Of a stretch of 64,000 nucleotides of DNA, positions 26,593 to 34,990 are shown in pieces (the first letter of the stretch is position 1; each line of letters begins with the position of its first letter). The notes below the pieces were generated by a model. The model was not told where the DNA came from and made no database searches. It was given only the letters and a program-made list of their open reading frames with translations. Location: NCBI RefSeq assembly GCF_014651375.1, contig NZ_BMWT01000005.1, forward strand, positions 124,001-188,000. Direction: 5' to 3'. The translations under genes and the position numbers were made by a program. This stretch comes from Tateyamaria omphalii (GTDB lineage Bacteria > Pseudomonadota > Alphaproteobacteria > Rhodobacterales > Rhodobacteraceae).

Positions 26593-27624
26593 ATGACGCG
26601 CAAGAAAATCAACGTGGCATTACAAGGTGGGGGCGCACATGGTGCTTTTACCTGGGGTGCGCTCGATGTGTTGCTGGCTGATGACCGGATTGAGGTCGCT
26701 GGTATATCCGGCACGTCAGCCGGCGCCCTGAACGGTGCCGCGGTCAAAGCAGGCATGGCCATCGGTGGTGAGGACGCGGCGCGCGAAAACCTTGATTGGC
26801 TGTGGGGGCAGGTGGCGGGCGTGCAAGACATGCGCATGGCGCAGTGGATGGCGCCCTTTGGGCCTGCGCAGGTGTCTCAAGCGCTTGAGAATTCATTGCC
26901 TTATGCTGTGGGCGATGCTGTGGGGCGGATGTTGTCGCCGTATCTTTATGGTCCGTTCTATCGCAATCCGCTGACGGACATCGTGTCGAAGTTCAACATG
27001 GACAAGGTCTGTTGCGACGACGGTCCGCAATTGTTCATCAATGCGACGCGCGTACGCAACGGCAAGCTGCGTGTTTTCAAACATGCCGAAGCTACGCCGG
27101 AGGCTATCATGGCCTCGGCATGCCTGCCGACCTTGTTCCAGGCGGTTGTCGTCCATGACAGTGAAACCGGGCAGGATGAAGAGTTCTGGGACGGTGGTTA
27201 TACCGGTAACCCGGCGCTGTTCCCGCTTTTTGATGCGTCGTTGCCGGACGACATCGTTGTCATAAATATCAATCCGCTTGAGCGCGAGCAGTTGCCGCGC
27301 ACACCACAGCAGATCCAGAACCGTATCAACGAGATCAGCTTCAACTCGTCCTTGCTGCGCGAGATGCGCGCCATTTCATTTGTGAAGCGGCTCATTGACG
27401 AAGGCACGATTGAGCTCGGCAAGATGCGCCGGGTCAACATGCACATGATCGCGGACGATGCCTTGATGAACGACTTGAGTGTCGCGACCAAGCTGGTGCC
27501 AAATGGCTTTGTCATGGGGCGGTTGAGGGAGGCAGGCGCGCGCGCAGCGGAAGATTTTCTGGCAGAGCATTTCGACCAGATTGGCAAGGGAGACAGCGTA
27601 AACATGCCCGAGATGTTCAGTTGA
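26593..27624 (+). CDS. Patatin-like phospholipase/esterase
   Basis: A 343-aa serine hydrolase. The oxyanion motif GGGAHGAF (about residues 11-18), nucleophile GTSAG (near 40) and catalytic DGG (WDGGYTGNP, near 200) give the intact Ser-Asp dyad of patatins. It would hydrolyse acyl esters, probably lipids. Patatin genes next to bdhA recur in this group, which may point to storage-polymer or lipid turnover, though that is inference. It has no signal peptide. Confidence 0.88.
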   Translation: MTRKKINVALQGGGAHGAFTWGALDVLLADDRIEVAGISGTSAGALNGAAVKAGMAIGGEDAARENLDWLWGQVAGVQDMRMAQWMAPFGPAQVSQALENSLPYAVGDAVGRMLSPYLYGPFYRNPLTDIVSKFNMDKVCCDDGPQLFINATRVRNGKLRVFKHAEATPEAIMASACLPTLFQAVVVHDSETGQDEEFWDGGYTGNPALFPLFDASLPDDIVVININPLEREQLPRTPQQIQNRINEISFNSSLLREMRAISFVKRLIDEGTIELGKMRRVNMHMIADDALMNDLSVATKLVPNGFVMGRLREAGARAAEDFLAEHFDQIGKGDSVNMPEMFS

Positions 27625-27640
27625 ACATCGACGCTTGTGG

Positions 27641-28387
27641 CTACTTGGGCGGTTTGGTGGGATCCTTGCCGTTCGGGTAAACCAGCCCGGCGGAAATCAC
27701 CAGTTTCGCCGCATCCTCAACGGACATGTCCAGTTCGATCACGTCTTCGGCTGGCAGAAACAACAGAAAGCCCGAGGTCGGGTTTGGCGTGGTGGGCACA
27801 AAGATACTGAGCAGTGCGCCTGTATTGCCCGCCCGTTCACTGACCTCGCCCTTGGCGGTGGTCGAGATAAAGCCGATGGCCCAAATGCCCTTGCGTGGAT
27901 ACTCGATCAGACACGCGTTTTCAAAGGACCGCTCGGATTGGGCAAAGATCGTTTCCGAAATCTGCTTGATCCCGGAATAGATCGACCGGACCACCGGTGT
28001 GCGTCCCACCAGGCTTTCCGCATAGCGGATCAGGGAATTGCCAATATAGCCTTTGGCGATCCAGCCGACAAAGACAGTGAACAGGAGGAAGACGATGACG
28101 CCAACGCCGCGAACGTTCACTTTTATCCAGTCCGGGTTCGGGACAAGGACCCCGTTTCGGTCGACAAAGCGCGGGTTGTTCAGCCAATAGTTGACGATTG
28201 AGTCCGGCTGCCAGACCGTCGGCACCAGCGGCCACACAAATCCATCGACCCAGCCGATCACGGTCCAGATCAGCCAGATGGTCAGCCCGACGGGCGCAAT
28301 GACCACAAGACCGGTCAGAAAAGAGGCACGCAATCCTGAAAACAGGCCGGGCTGCCTGGGCTCTTTGGGGTCAAAAGGAGTGGTCAT
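27641..28387 (-). CDS. DUF502 membrane protein
   Basis: A 248-aa protein with two transmembrane helices (about residues 23-45 and 82-105) and the DUF502 features PLVPTVWQPDSIVNYW, IARYAESLVGRTPVVRSIYSGIKQ-like sequence and VFVPTTPNPTSGFL. The family is widespread and uncharacterised. The gene is convergent with the patatin gene with a 16-bp gap. Confidence 0.85.
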   Translation of the reverse strand: MTTPFDPKEPRQPGLFSGLRASFLTGLVVIAPVGLTIWLIWTVIGWVDGFVWPLVPTVWQPDSIVNYWLNNPRFVDRNGVLVPNPDWIKVNVRGVGVIVFLLFTVFVGWIAKGYIGNSLIRYAESLVGRTPVVRSIYSGIKQISETIFAQSERSFENACLIEYPRKGIWAIGFISTTAKGEVSERAGNTGALLSIFVPTTPNPTSGFLLFLPAEDVIELDMSVEDAAKLVISAGLVYPNGKDPTKPPK

Positions 28388-28459
28388 CGGGATCCCGGCG
28401 CAAGTTCACGGAACAAGTAAGTCAAGCCGTGCGGCACTACAATGGTTTCCGCCCTTTAT

Positions 28460-29380
28460 TCAGGCATTTGGCCCCATTGCGCCCAATTCCGTTGCAATGG
28501 CGGCTGCGAGCCGCGCATTGTTGCGCACCAGAGCGATGTTCGCGGTCAGCGAACGCCCCTCTGTCAGCTCAAAGATGCGTTGCAGGAGATATGGGGTCAC
28601 GCCCTTACCCGTGATCCCGTGGGTATCTGCGTCCCGTGCGGCCTGTGCGATGATGGGGGCAAGCGTGGCCCGGTCGATCTGGTCATCCTTAGGGATGGGA
28701 TTTGCGATCAGTTGACCGCCCGGAATGCCCATGGCCGCCCGTTGTGCGTGGGCTGCGGCAATTGTCGCGGCGCTGTCCATGCGCAGGGGCGCGGCCACAC
28801 CGGCACTGCGTGACCAGAAGGCGGGCATGTCGTCTTGCCCGTAGGCGATGACCGGCACGCCTTGTGTTTCCAGCACTTCGAGCGTTTTGGGAATATCGAG
28901 GATCGCCTTGGCCCCGGCCGCAACGACTGTCACGGGCGTCTGCGCCAACTCCAGCAGGTCGGCAGAGATATCAAAGCTGTTTTCAGCGCCCTTGTGCACA
29001 CCGCCGATGCCGCCGGTGGCAAAGACAGAGATACCGGCGATCCGGGCTGCGATCATTGTCGCGGCCACGGTCGTTGCACCAGTGCCGCCATTGGCCATGC
29101 AGACTGCCATGTCGGCACGGCTGAGCTTGGCCACGTTCTTGGCCTGTGCCAGCGTTTCAAGCTGGGTATCGGTCAGACCCACGTGCAACGTGCCGTCGAT
29201 CACGGCCATGGTCGCTGGTACGGCTCCGGCTTCGCGAATGTCCGCTTCGACCTGGCGCGCGACTTCGAGGTTTTGCGGATAGGGCATACCGTGCGTGATG
29301 ATTGTGCTTTCAAGTGCAACCACGGGGGCGCCTGCCGCCAGAGCATCTGCAACTTCGGGAGATGGGGTGAACAGGGTCAT
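28460..29380 (-). CDS. psuG: Pseudouridine-5'-phosphate glycosidase
   Basis: A 306-aa enzyme that cleaves the C-C bond of pseudouridine 5'-phosphate to uracil and ribose 5-phosphate. Conserved motifs: ALESTIITHGMPYPQN (catalytic Glu), TGGIGGVHKGAE, AGAKAILD (Schiff-base Lys) and the C-terminal TGKGVTPYLLQRI...NIALVRNNA. It overlaps the upstream kinase gene by 4 bases (ATGA). Together the pair degrades pseudouridine released from RNA. Confidence 0.95.
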   Translation of the reverse strand: MTLFTPSPEVADALAAGAPVVALESTIITHGMPYPQNLEVARQVEADIREAGAVPATMAVIDGTLHVGLTDTQLETLAQAKNVAKLSRADMAVCMANGGTGATTVAATMIAARIAGISVFATGGIGGVHKGAENSFDISADLLELAQTPVTVVAAGAKAILDIPKTLEVLETQGVPVIAYGQDDMPAFWSRSAGVAAPLRMDSAATIAAAHAQRAAMGIPGGQLIANPIPKDDQIDRATLAPIIAQAARDADTHGITGKGVTPYLLQRIFELTEGRSLTANIALVRNNARLAAAIATELGAMGPNA

Positions 29381-30270
29381 GTGTCTGTCTTTCCTGAAAC
29401 ATAGATCGCGGCGGCTTCCAGTGCGGCGTGAAGCGCTGCGGGGCGGTCAGCGCCCCGGACTTCTGCCGCGATGTGGGCCGCCATAAACGTGTCACCCGCA
29501 CCGGTGATCCGGGTGACCAGCACTTGTGGAGGTGTTTCGCTGACCAGCCCTTCGGCTGACCCTTCGGTGGCCGTGTTGCCGCCATCGGTCACAAGAACAC
29601 GGGCTGCGCCGCGTTCCAGCAACCCTTGGGCCGCTTCCATGGACGTTTCGAAACCGCGCTGGCAGAGCAGGCCCGCTTCTTCGAGGTTCACGTAGAGTGT
29701 GCCACGGCTGTGGGTCAAAAACGGACCCAGCCGTTCGGCCTTGCCCGGAGAGGCGGGGGCCACGCGCAAATCTGCCTTGGCCAGAACGGGGCTGGTCGCG
29801 ATTTCGTTCAGAAGGTCCAGTGTGAGGTTGCCATCAAGGGCCGCAAGCCCGGTGTATGGGGCGCTGTCCGTTGCAATGGTTCCATCCATCAGGGGGCGCA
29901 AGATCTTGGCCCCGGCACTTTCCAGTGAGTGCGCATCCGCGATGGCGGCAATCAGGCCATTGGCGCCTTCAACGGCCATGTATTGATCGGTGGGCAGATC
30001 CTCGGACCGGTAGACCGTGTCGGTGATCATGCCGCGCGCGGTGCAGGCGGCAATCAACTCGTCGCCTTCAGGGTCGCGCCCGATGGCTGTCAGCAGGGCA
30101 GGTGTCAGTCCGAAGCGGGCCAATGTCATGGCGATGTTCATGGCCACGCCGCCGGGCAGGCGGGTGATCCGGCCCGGTACGTCCGACCCCTGGCGCATGG
30201 CCAGCGGTGCGCGGCCAATCACATCCCAGAGGACCGAACCTATGCAGAGAATGTCATGTGAGCGGGTCAT
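29377..30270 (-). CDS. psuK: PfkB-family pseudouridine kinase
   Basis: A 297-aa ribokinase-fold enzyme that phosphorylates pseudouridine at the 5' position. The N-terminal glycine motif is PGGVAMNIAMTLARFG (near residue 34) and the ATP/anion-hole motif is TGAGDTFMAAHIA (near 255). Direct coupling to psuG supports pseudouridine as substrate over other PfkB sugars. No nucleoside transporter gene lies beside it. Confidence 0.88.
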   Translation of the reverse strand: MTRSHDILCIGSVLWDVIGRAPLAMRQGSDVPGRITRLPGGVAMNIAMTLARFGLTPALLTAIGRDPEGDELIAACTARGMITDTVYRSEDLPTDQYMAVEGANGLIAAIADAHSLESAGAKILRPLMDGTIATDSAPYTGLAALDGNLTLDLLNEIATSPVLAKADLRVAPASPGKAERLGPFLTHSRGTLYVNLEEAGLLCQRGFETSMEAAQGLLERGAARVLVTDGGNTATEGSAEGLVSETPPQVLVTRITGAGDTFMAAHIAAEVRGADRPAALHAALEAAAIYVSGKTDT

Positions 30271-30315
30271 GCCCGCCTTGTGCCGCTGGTTGACGCCAGT
30301 GGCAAGGGGGTGGGG

Positions 30316-31116
30316 CTATTCCGGCACTGCGAAGGTGAGTGCAGCCCAATAGGTATCCCACACCGCGTCGTCACTGTCGGTGATTGGTGCGATCGAAACG
30401 GCATCGAACAGGTATTCATGGCCCGGTGTGACAGGGATGGCCGCAATTCCATCGGCATCTGTGCGGTGGAGGGTGATTGTGACGCTGTCATCGGGCGCGC
30501 GGTCAAACACTTCAACCTGCGCATCCGCGCGTATGGCGCCATCGAGGGTCACCTGGACCTGCATGGTGCCGTCGAAGTCTGCGGCATATGGGTTGGTCAG
30601 TGCGATGAATTCGGTTTTCAGACCCAGCGCGCGATCTGCGCCTGCACCTTCGCCCACGGCGATCAGAGCCTTGGCGTGCCGGGTGTAGCGTTCCTTGAAC
30701 GGCGGGGCGGGAAAGCCATTGGCTGCGTGCTGTGCCTCGATATCCGCGAAATCCTTGTGGTCCGCGAATTTCTGAAACTTTGCCCACTCCTTGTACGTTA
30801 ATGAAGATGATGTTGTTTCATGCACCACCACGACAAGCCCGCCGACAGGTGCGGGCACGTCAAGGGCCGGATTGTCCCCCATCCGCGCCTCGACCGGGCG
30901 TATTGTGTCGCCGACAACCACGTCGAAGCGTGCGATGCGACGTTCAAAGTAAGCCAAGTTCACGCCCTCGAATGCCTCACCATTCTTCAGGCGTGCCACG
31001 ATTTGTCCCGATGAAGGCACTTGATACTGCTCCGGTTCGATCCAGAACTCATGAGCGGTTGCGCTTGTTGTCAGGATGGCGCACCAAAGCAAAGTAAGAA
31101 GACGGAAGAGATACAT
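30316..31116 (-). CDS. Periplasmic DUF4198-domain protein
   Basis: A 266-aa exported protein. The signal peptide covers about residues 1-21 (LLTLLWCAILTTSATA), leaving AHEFWIEPEQY at the mature N-terminus, a typical DUF4198 start with a potential metal-binding His. The family has been linked to nickel/cobalt uptake and is often found with HupE-type membrane proteins, as here. I chose the ATG at 31116, which has AAAGG 8 bases upstream. This start codon overlaps the start of the divergent hupE-like gene. Confidence 0.8.
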   Translation of the reverse strand: MYLFRLLTLLWCAILTTSATAHEFWIEPEQYQVPSSGQIVARLKNGEAFEGVNLAYFERRIARFDVVVGDTIRPVEARMGDNPALDVPAPVGGLVVVVHETTSSSLTYKEWAKFQKFADHKDFADIEAQHAANGFPAPPFKERYTRHAKALIAVGEGAGADRALGLKTEFIALTNPYAADFDGTMQVQVTLDGAIRADAQVEVFDRAPDDSVTITLHRTDADGIAAIPVTPGHEYLFDAVSIAPITDSDDAVWDTYWAALTFAVPE

Positions 31117-32308
31117 GCAGTTTGCCTTTGTTCGAGTGCCTTTGAAGCTGCGGCTTTGGGCTGTGTTGTCAACACTTTGCTGGGCAATCTGGTCCAATCT
31201 GGCCATAGCTCACGAAGTTGTGCCGACGATTGCGGACCTGACAGTAACGGATGGCGCGGTTCGCCTTGACGTGCGGGTGAATGTCGAGGCGCAACTGTCC
31301 GGCATTGACCTGGATGCGGTTGCCGACACGGATAATGCAGAGAATGCGGGCGACTACGATGCTTTGCGCGCACTCAGTGGTGCGGAGGTTGAGGCGAGTG
31401 TTCCTACGCTTTTGGCGACTTGGAATGATTTGCCATTACTGCTGGCCGATGGTGAGCCCGTTGCGCTGAGCCTTGAAAATGTGACCGTGCCCGAGGTGCA
31501 AAATGAAGAGCTTGCGCGCGTTTCCGACGTTGTGCTGACGGGATCTGTCCCCGCCGGGACAAGCAGCATGCAGGTGGCGTGGCCGGATGGCGCGGGCGAT
31601 CTGATCCTGCGGCAGCAAGGGGTGGATGCGCCCTATACCGGGTTGATCAGCGGCGGTGGGGACAGTGGCCCGATTGCAGTTGCGGGCGGAGACGCGGCCT
31701 CGGGCTGGCAGACCTTCGGGACCTACATCCCCGTGGGGTTCGACCACATTCTGCCCAAGGGGCTGGATCACATCCTGTTTGTTCTGGGCCTTTTCTTTCT
31801 ATCGACCCGTCTGGGCCCGCTTTTGTGGCAGGTCACGGCGTTTACTCTGGCGCATACGGTGACACTGGCGCTTGGCGCATTGGGGCTGGTGAACCTGCCC
31901 GGCAGCATTGTGGAGCCTTTGATTGCCGCATCTATCGTCTATGTCGCGGTCGAGAACATCTTTGCCCGTGGCCTGAACCGCTGGCGGCCCATGATCGTGT
32001 TTGGCTTTGGCCTGTTGCACGGGCTGGGCTTTGCGTCGGTGCTGGGCGAGTTTGGTCTGCCTGAGGGGCAGTTCATCCCGGCACTGATTGGCTTCAACAT
32101 CGGTGTCGAACTGGGCCAATTGACCGTGATTGCACTTGCGGCCTTTGCGCTCTGGGTGGGTGTGCGTGCTGCACGTATGTCCGACCTGGAAGGGCAGGAG
32201 GAAACGATCACCGATTACAACGTGATGTTCCGCGCCTGGTCGATGACCGGATCGCTGATCATTGCCGTTGTGGCGATTTACTGGGTGATTGAGCGGACTC
32301 TGCTTTAA
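31115..32308 (+). CDS. HupE/UreJ-family membrane protein with exported N-terminal domain
   Basis: A 397-aa protein. The signal peptide is at about residues 1-32 (LSTLCWAIWSNLAIA). A periplasmic domain of about 170 residues follows, then a C-terminal HupE/UreJ membrane domain with six or more helices (FDHILPKGLDHILFVLGLFFLS, FTLAHTVTLALGALG and FGFGLLHGLGFASVLGEFG). The histidine-bearing helices match nickel/cobalt-permease-like HupE proteins. GGAAG lies 6-7 bases before the ATG, inside the divergent DUF4198 gene. The substrate is inferred to be a metal. Confidence 0.82.
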   Translation: MQFAFVRVPLKLRLWAVLSTLCWAIWSNLAIAHEVVPTIADLTVTDGAVRLDVRVNVEAQLSGIDLDAVADTDNAENAGDYDALRALSGAEVEASVPTLLATWNDLPLLLADGEPVALSLENVTVPEVQNEELARVSDVVLTGSVPAGTSSMQVAWPDGAGDLILRQQGVDAPYTGLISGGGDSGPIAVAGGDAASGWQTFGTYIPVGFDHILPKGLDHILFVLGLFFLSTRLGPLLWQVTAFTLAHTVTLALGALGLVNLPGSIVEPLIAASIVYVAVENIFARGLNRWRPMIVFGFGLLHGLGFASVLGEFGLPEGQFIPALIGFNIGVELGQLTVIALAAFALWVGVRAARMSDLEGQEETITDYNVMFRAWSMTGSLIIAVVAIYWVIERTLL

Positions 32309-32919
32309 CCCAGAGGCTCCATCAGGCGGGCAAGGGCGGCGGCGGGATCTTCGTCGCCCCAGATCTCTTCGCCAACCCCAAAGAAGTCGGTGATGGGTGC
32401 CAGCCGTTTGACGAGGTCGAGGGTCAATCCACCCTCGGCCACGATTGGCACCTCGATCATCTCCGACCACCAGGCGAACAGGTCATCGTCTGCTGTGACT
32501 TCGTCTCCGACACCTGTCAGGGGGCCGAAAGCGACGTAATCTGCACCGGCTTCGCCTGCTGTCATCCCGTCATGGCGAGAGGTGCCGCAGAAGCTGCCCA
32601 CAATGGCATCCGGCCCCAGCGCCTTGCGTGCGTCGCGCACGGATTTCGAAGCATCGGACAAGTGTACGCCATCCAGACCCAGCCGTTCGGCCAGTTGCGT
32701 GTGATCATTCACGACGATGGCAACGTCATGGGCATGGGCCACTTCGCGGCAGGCGTCGGCGGCGCGGGAAATGCGGTCTTCGTCGCGGGTGGCGAGGGCA
32801 AGGCGGATGCAGGCCACATCATGCGCATCGAGGACTGAGGCCAGTTGATCGGGAAACACTGACAATTCGAACACGGGCGGGGTCAGAAGGTAGATCTGCG
32901 GCTGCTCGGGGGCACTCAT
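32305..32919 (-). CDS. Thiamine-phosphate-synthase-like (ThiE/TenI) protein
   Basis: A 204-aa TIM-barrel protein. It keeps the fold signature VNDHTQLAERLGLDGVHLSD and GADYVAFGPL. The pyrophosphate-binding T-x-T-K segment after GP is replaced by TGVGDEVTADD, and the early R-x-K motif is degenerate. It may therefore be a TenI-like or divergent ThiE rather than a standard thiamine phosphate synthase. Its stop codon overlaps that of the convergent hupE-like gene. No TPP-riboswitch-like sequence was seen upstream. Confidence 0.75.
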   Translation of the reverse strand: MSAPEQPQIYLLTPPVFELSVFPDQLASVLDAHDVACIRLALATRDEDRISRAADACREVAHAHDVAIVVNDHTQLAERLGLDGVHLSDASKSVRDARKALGPDAIVGSFCGTSRHDGMTAGEAGADYVAFGPLTGVGDEVTADDDLFAWWSEMIEVPIVAEGGLTLDLVKRLAPITDFFGVGEEIWGDEDPAAALARLMEPLG

Positions 32920-32983
32920 TGGCGTGGTCCTTTTGTTCTGTTTGTCGCTCTAGCCGGAAAAGACATGGCTTGAAAAGATTTAT

Positions 32984-33016
32984 GCCTCCGGCGGGAGTTT
33001 ATTTTGCAAGATGAAG
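32984..33016 (-). repeat. 33-bp intergenic repeat, copy 2
   Basis: The reverse complement matches the copy at 26526-26558 at 31 of 33 positions. Here it lies between the divergent ThiE-like and RNA-methyltransferase genes. Its plus-strand end (GATGAAG) sits a short way upstream of the methyltransferase start. Confidence 0.7.
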
Positions 33017-33056
33017 GGGATTGTTCGGTGCGATGTCGCAGGGTAGACGGCGCGCC

Positions 33057-33785
33057 ATGACACCAACATTTGTGCTGACGCGCCCCCAGATGGGCGAGAA
33101 CATCGGGGCGGCCGCCCGGGCGATGCTGAACTTTGGCGTGGACCGGATGCGCATCATCGACCCGCGCGACGGGTGGCCGAACCCGGCTGCCGTGGCCATG
33201 GCCAGCGGGGCGGGCCGGGTGCTGGATGCGGCAACCGTTCATGCGGATGTGGCGGGCAGCCTGTCGGATTGCACCTATGTCTACGCCACGACAGCGCGCA
33301 TGCGGGACATGACCAAGGAAGTCCTGAGCCCGGAGGCAGCGATGCAGGATGCCGCGTGCCGGATTGCCGAAGGTCAACATGTGGCGGTGATGTTCGGGCC
33401 CGAGCGCGCGGGTTTGGAGAATGAGGATATTGCGCAGGCCAATGCCCTGATCTCGGTGCCGGTGAACCCGGAATTTCCGTCATTGAACCTGGCGCAATGC
33501 GTGTTGCTTGTAGGTTATGAGTGGATGCGGGCCAGCGCCGAGATTGAGCACAAGATGGTCGAGATGGCGGGCACGGAGTGGGCTGACGGCCATGAGATTG
33601 ACCATCTCGCGCGTCATTTCGAAGAACGGCTGGAGGAGGCCGGCTTCTTCTTTCCCGAACACAAAGCCCCGAGCATGAAGATGAACCTGCGCAACCTGTG
33701 GAGCCGGATGCCTCTTACACGCGCTGACGTGCAGACCCTGCATGGCATGCTGCGTCAGATGGTCCGCTGGGCGTCGCGTCAGTGA
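33057..33785 (+). CDS. trmJ: SPOUT-family RNA 2'-O-methyltransferase, TrmJ-like
   Basis: A 242-aa methyltransferase of the TrmH/TrmJ type with a trefoil knot. Motifs are RPQMGENIGAAARAMLNFG (near residue 8), VMFGPERAGLENEDIAQ (near 120) and the knot motif NPEFPSLNLAQCVLLVGYE (near 143). TrmJ methylates position 32 of certain tRNAs; related proteins act on rRNA, so the target is inferred. I chose the ATG at 33057 because homologues begin at this point; an ATG at 33033 is possible. Confidence 0.85.
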   Translation: MTPTFVLTRPQMGENIGAAARAMLNFGVDRMRIIDPRDGWPNPAAVAMASGAGRVLDAATVHADVAGSLSDCTYVYATTARMRDMTKEVLSPEAAMQDAACRIAEGQHVAVMFGPERAGLENEDIAQANALISVPVNPEFPSLNLAQCVLLVGYEWMRASAEIEHKMVEMAGTEWADGHEIDHLARHFEERLEEAGFFFPEHKAPSMKMNLRNLWSRMPLTRADVQTLHGMLRQMVRWASRQ

Positions 33786-33844
33786 TGCTGGACCTCGCCC
33801 GGTCACAGACATACGTTGCGCCCTGACATAGCAACGGAGCCGAT

Positions 33845-34990
33845 ATGGCAAAGAACCGCAGCATATTTGAAGAGGTTGGCACCACCGAAAAGCAGGTGGT
33901 TGAAACCGGGGTGATCGATAAGGGCAGGGGTGGTGCACGCGGTGCCATTCGGGTCTGGTTGATGATCCTCTTTGCCCTTGTCGTGGTGATGATCGCAGTG
34001 GGCGGTTTGACCCGTTTGACCGACAGTGGCCTGTCCATCACTGAATGGCGCCCGTTCACCGGGGCCATCCCGCCGCTGAACCAGGCAGATTGGGAGGCGG
34101 AGTTTGCGCTGTATCAGCAGATTGACGAGTTCCGCATCCAAAACCAGTGGATGACCCTTGCGGATTTCAAGGTGATCTATTGGTGGGAATGGGGGCACAG
34201 ACAACTGGGTCGGGTTATTGGCCTGGTCTGGGCCATTGGTTTCTTCTGGTTCCTCATCCGTCGCCAGATACCCACGGGCTGGACGCCACGACTTCTTGGG
34301 TTGGGTGTGCTGGGTGGTCTGCAAGGGGCCATTGGCTGGTGGATGGTCGCCAGCGGTGTGACGCAGGGCGAAGGCATGGTGGATGTGGCCAGCTACCGGC
34401 TTGCCACGCATTTGGGCCTTGCCTTTGTCATTCTCGGCTTCATTGCCTGGTACACCTACTTGCTGGGTCGGCCTGAACGGGACTTGATGCAGGCGCGTCG
34501 GTCAAAAGAGGCCAAGCTGTTTTCGATGTCGACCGGCCTGATGCATTTTGCCTTTCTGCAAATTCTGATTGGGGCGCTGGTGGCGGGTATCGATGCCGGG
34601 CGGTCCTATACCGACTGGCCGTTGATGGGTGGGCAGGTGTTTCCGGCCAGCGCTTTTGTCTTTGAGCCATGGTGGCGCAACCTGTTTGAAAGCCCGGGGC
34701 TGGTGCAGTTCATCCACCGCGTGACGGGCTATCTGCTGTTTGCATTTGCCGTAGTGGTCTGGCTGCGTGGTCGCAAGTCGGCCCATGAAAACACGCGATT
34801 TGCCTTCAATGCCGTCTTTGCCGCGATGAGCCTGCAGATCGTTCTGGGCATCGTGACCGTGCTGTATGGCGCGCCATGGCAGGTGGCGATCCTGCACCAA
34901 TTCCTGGCCGTCGTATTGTGGGCGTTGATTCTGCGCGCCCGGTTCCTGTCCGCCTATCCCATTGCCACATCCATTCGAGGATCTTCCTGA
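33845..34990 (+). CDS. ctaA: Heme A synthase (COX15/CtaA)
   Basis: A 381-aa membrane enzyme with eight helices that oxidises the C8 methyl of heme O to make heme A for aa3-type cytochrome oxidase. Heme-ligand histidine regions are visible at WWEWGHRQLGRVIG and FIHRVTGYLL, with the conserved GGLTRLTDSGLSITEWRPFTGAIPPL near the N-terminus. Its stop overlaps the start of the carboxypeptidase gene by one base. Confidence 0.94.
   Translation: MAKNRSIFEEVGTTEKQVVETGVIDKGRGGARGAIRVWLMILFALVVVMIAVGGLTRLTDSGLSITEWRPFTGAIPPLNQADWEAEFALYQQIDEFRIQNQWMTLADFKVIYWWEWGHRQLGRVIGLVWAIGFFWFLIRRQIPTGWTPRLLGLGVLGGLQGAIGWWMVASGVTQGEGMVDVASYRLATHLGLAFVILGFIAWYTYLLGRPERDLMQARRSKEAKLFSMSTGLMHFAFLQILIGALVAGIDAGRSYTDWPLMGGQVFPASAFVFEPWWRNLFESPGLVQFIHRVTGYLLFAFAVVVWLRGRKSAHENTRFAFNAVFAAMSLQIVLGIVTVLYGAPWQVAILHQFLAVVLWALILRARFLSAYPIATSIRGSS

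Noticed and set aside
32920-33056. Possible TPP riboswitch upstream of the ThiE-like gene
   Set aside because: The 137-bp region lacks the conserved CTGAGA-type core; the visible structure is the 33-bp repeat.
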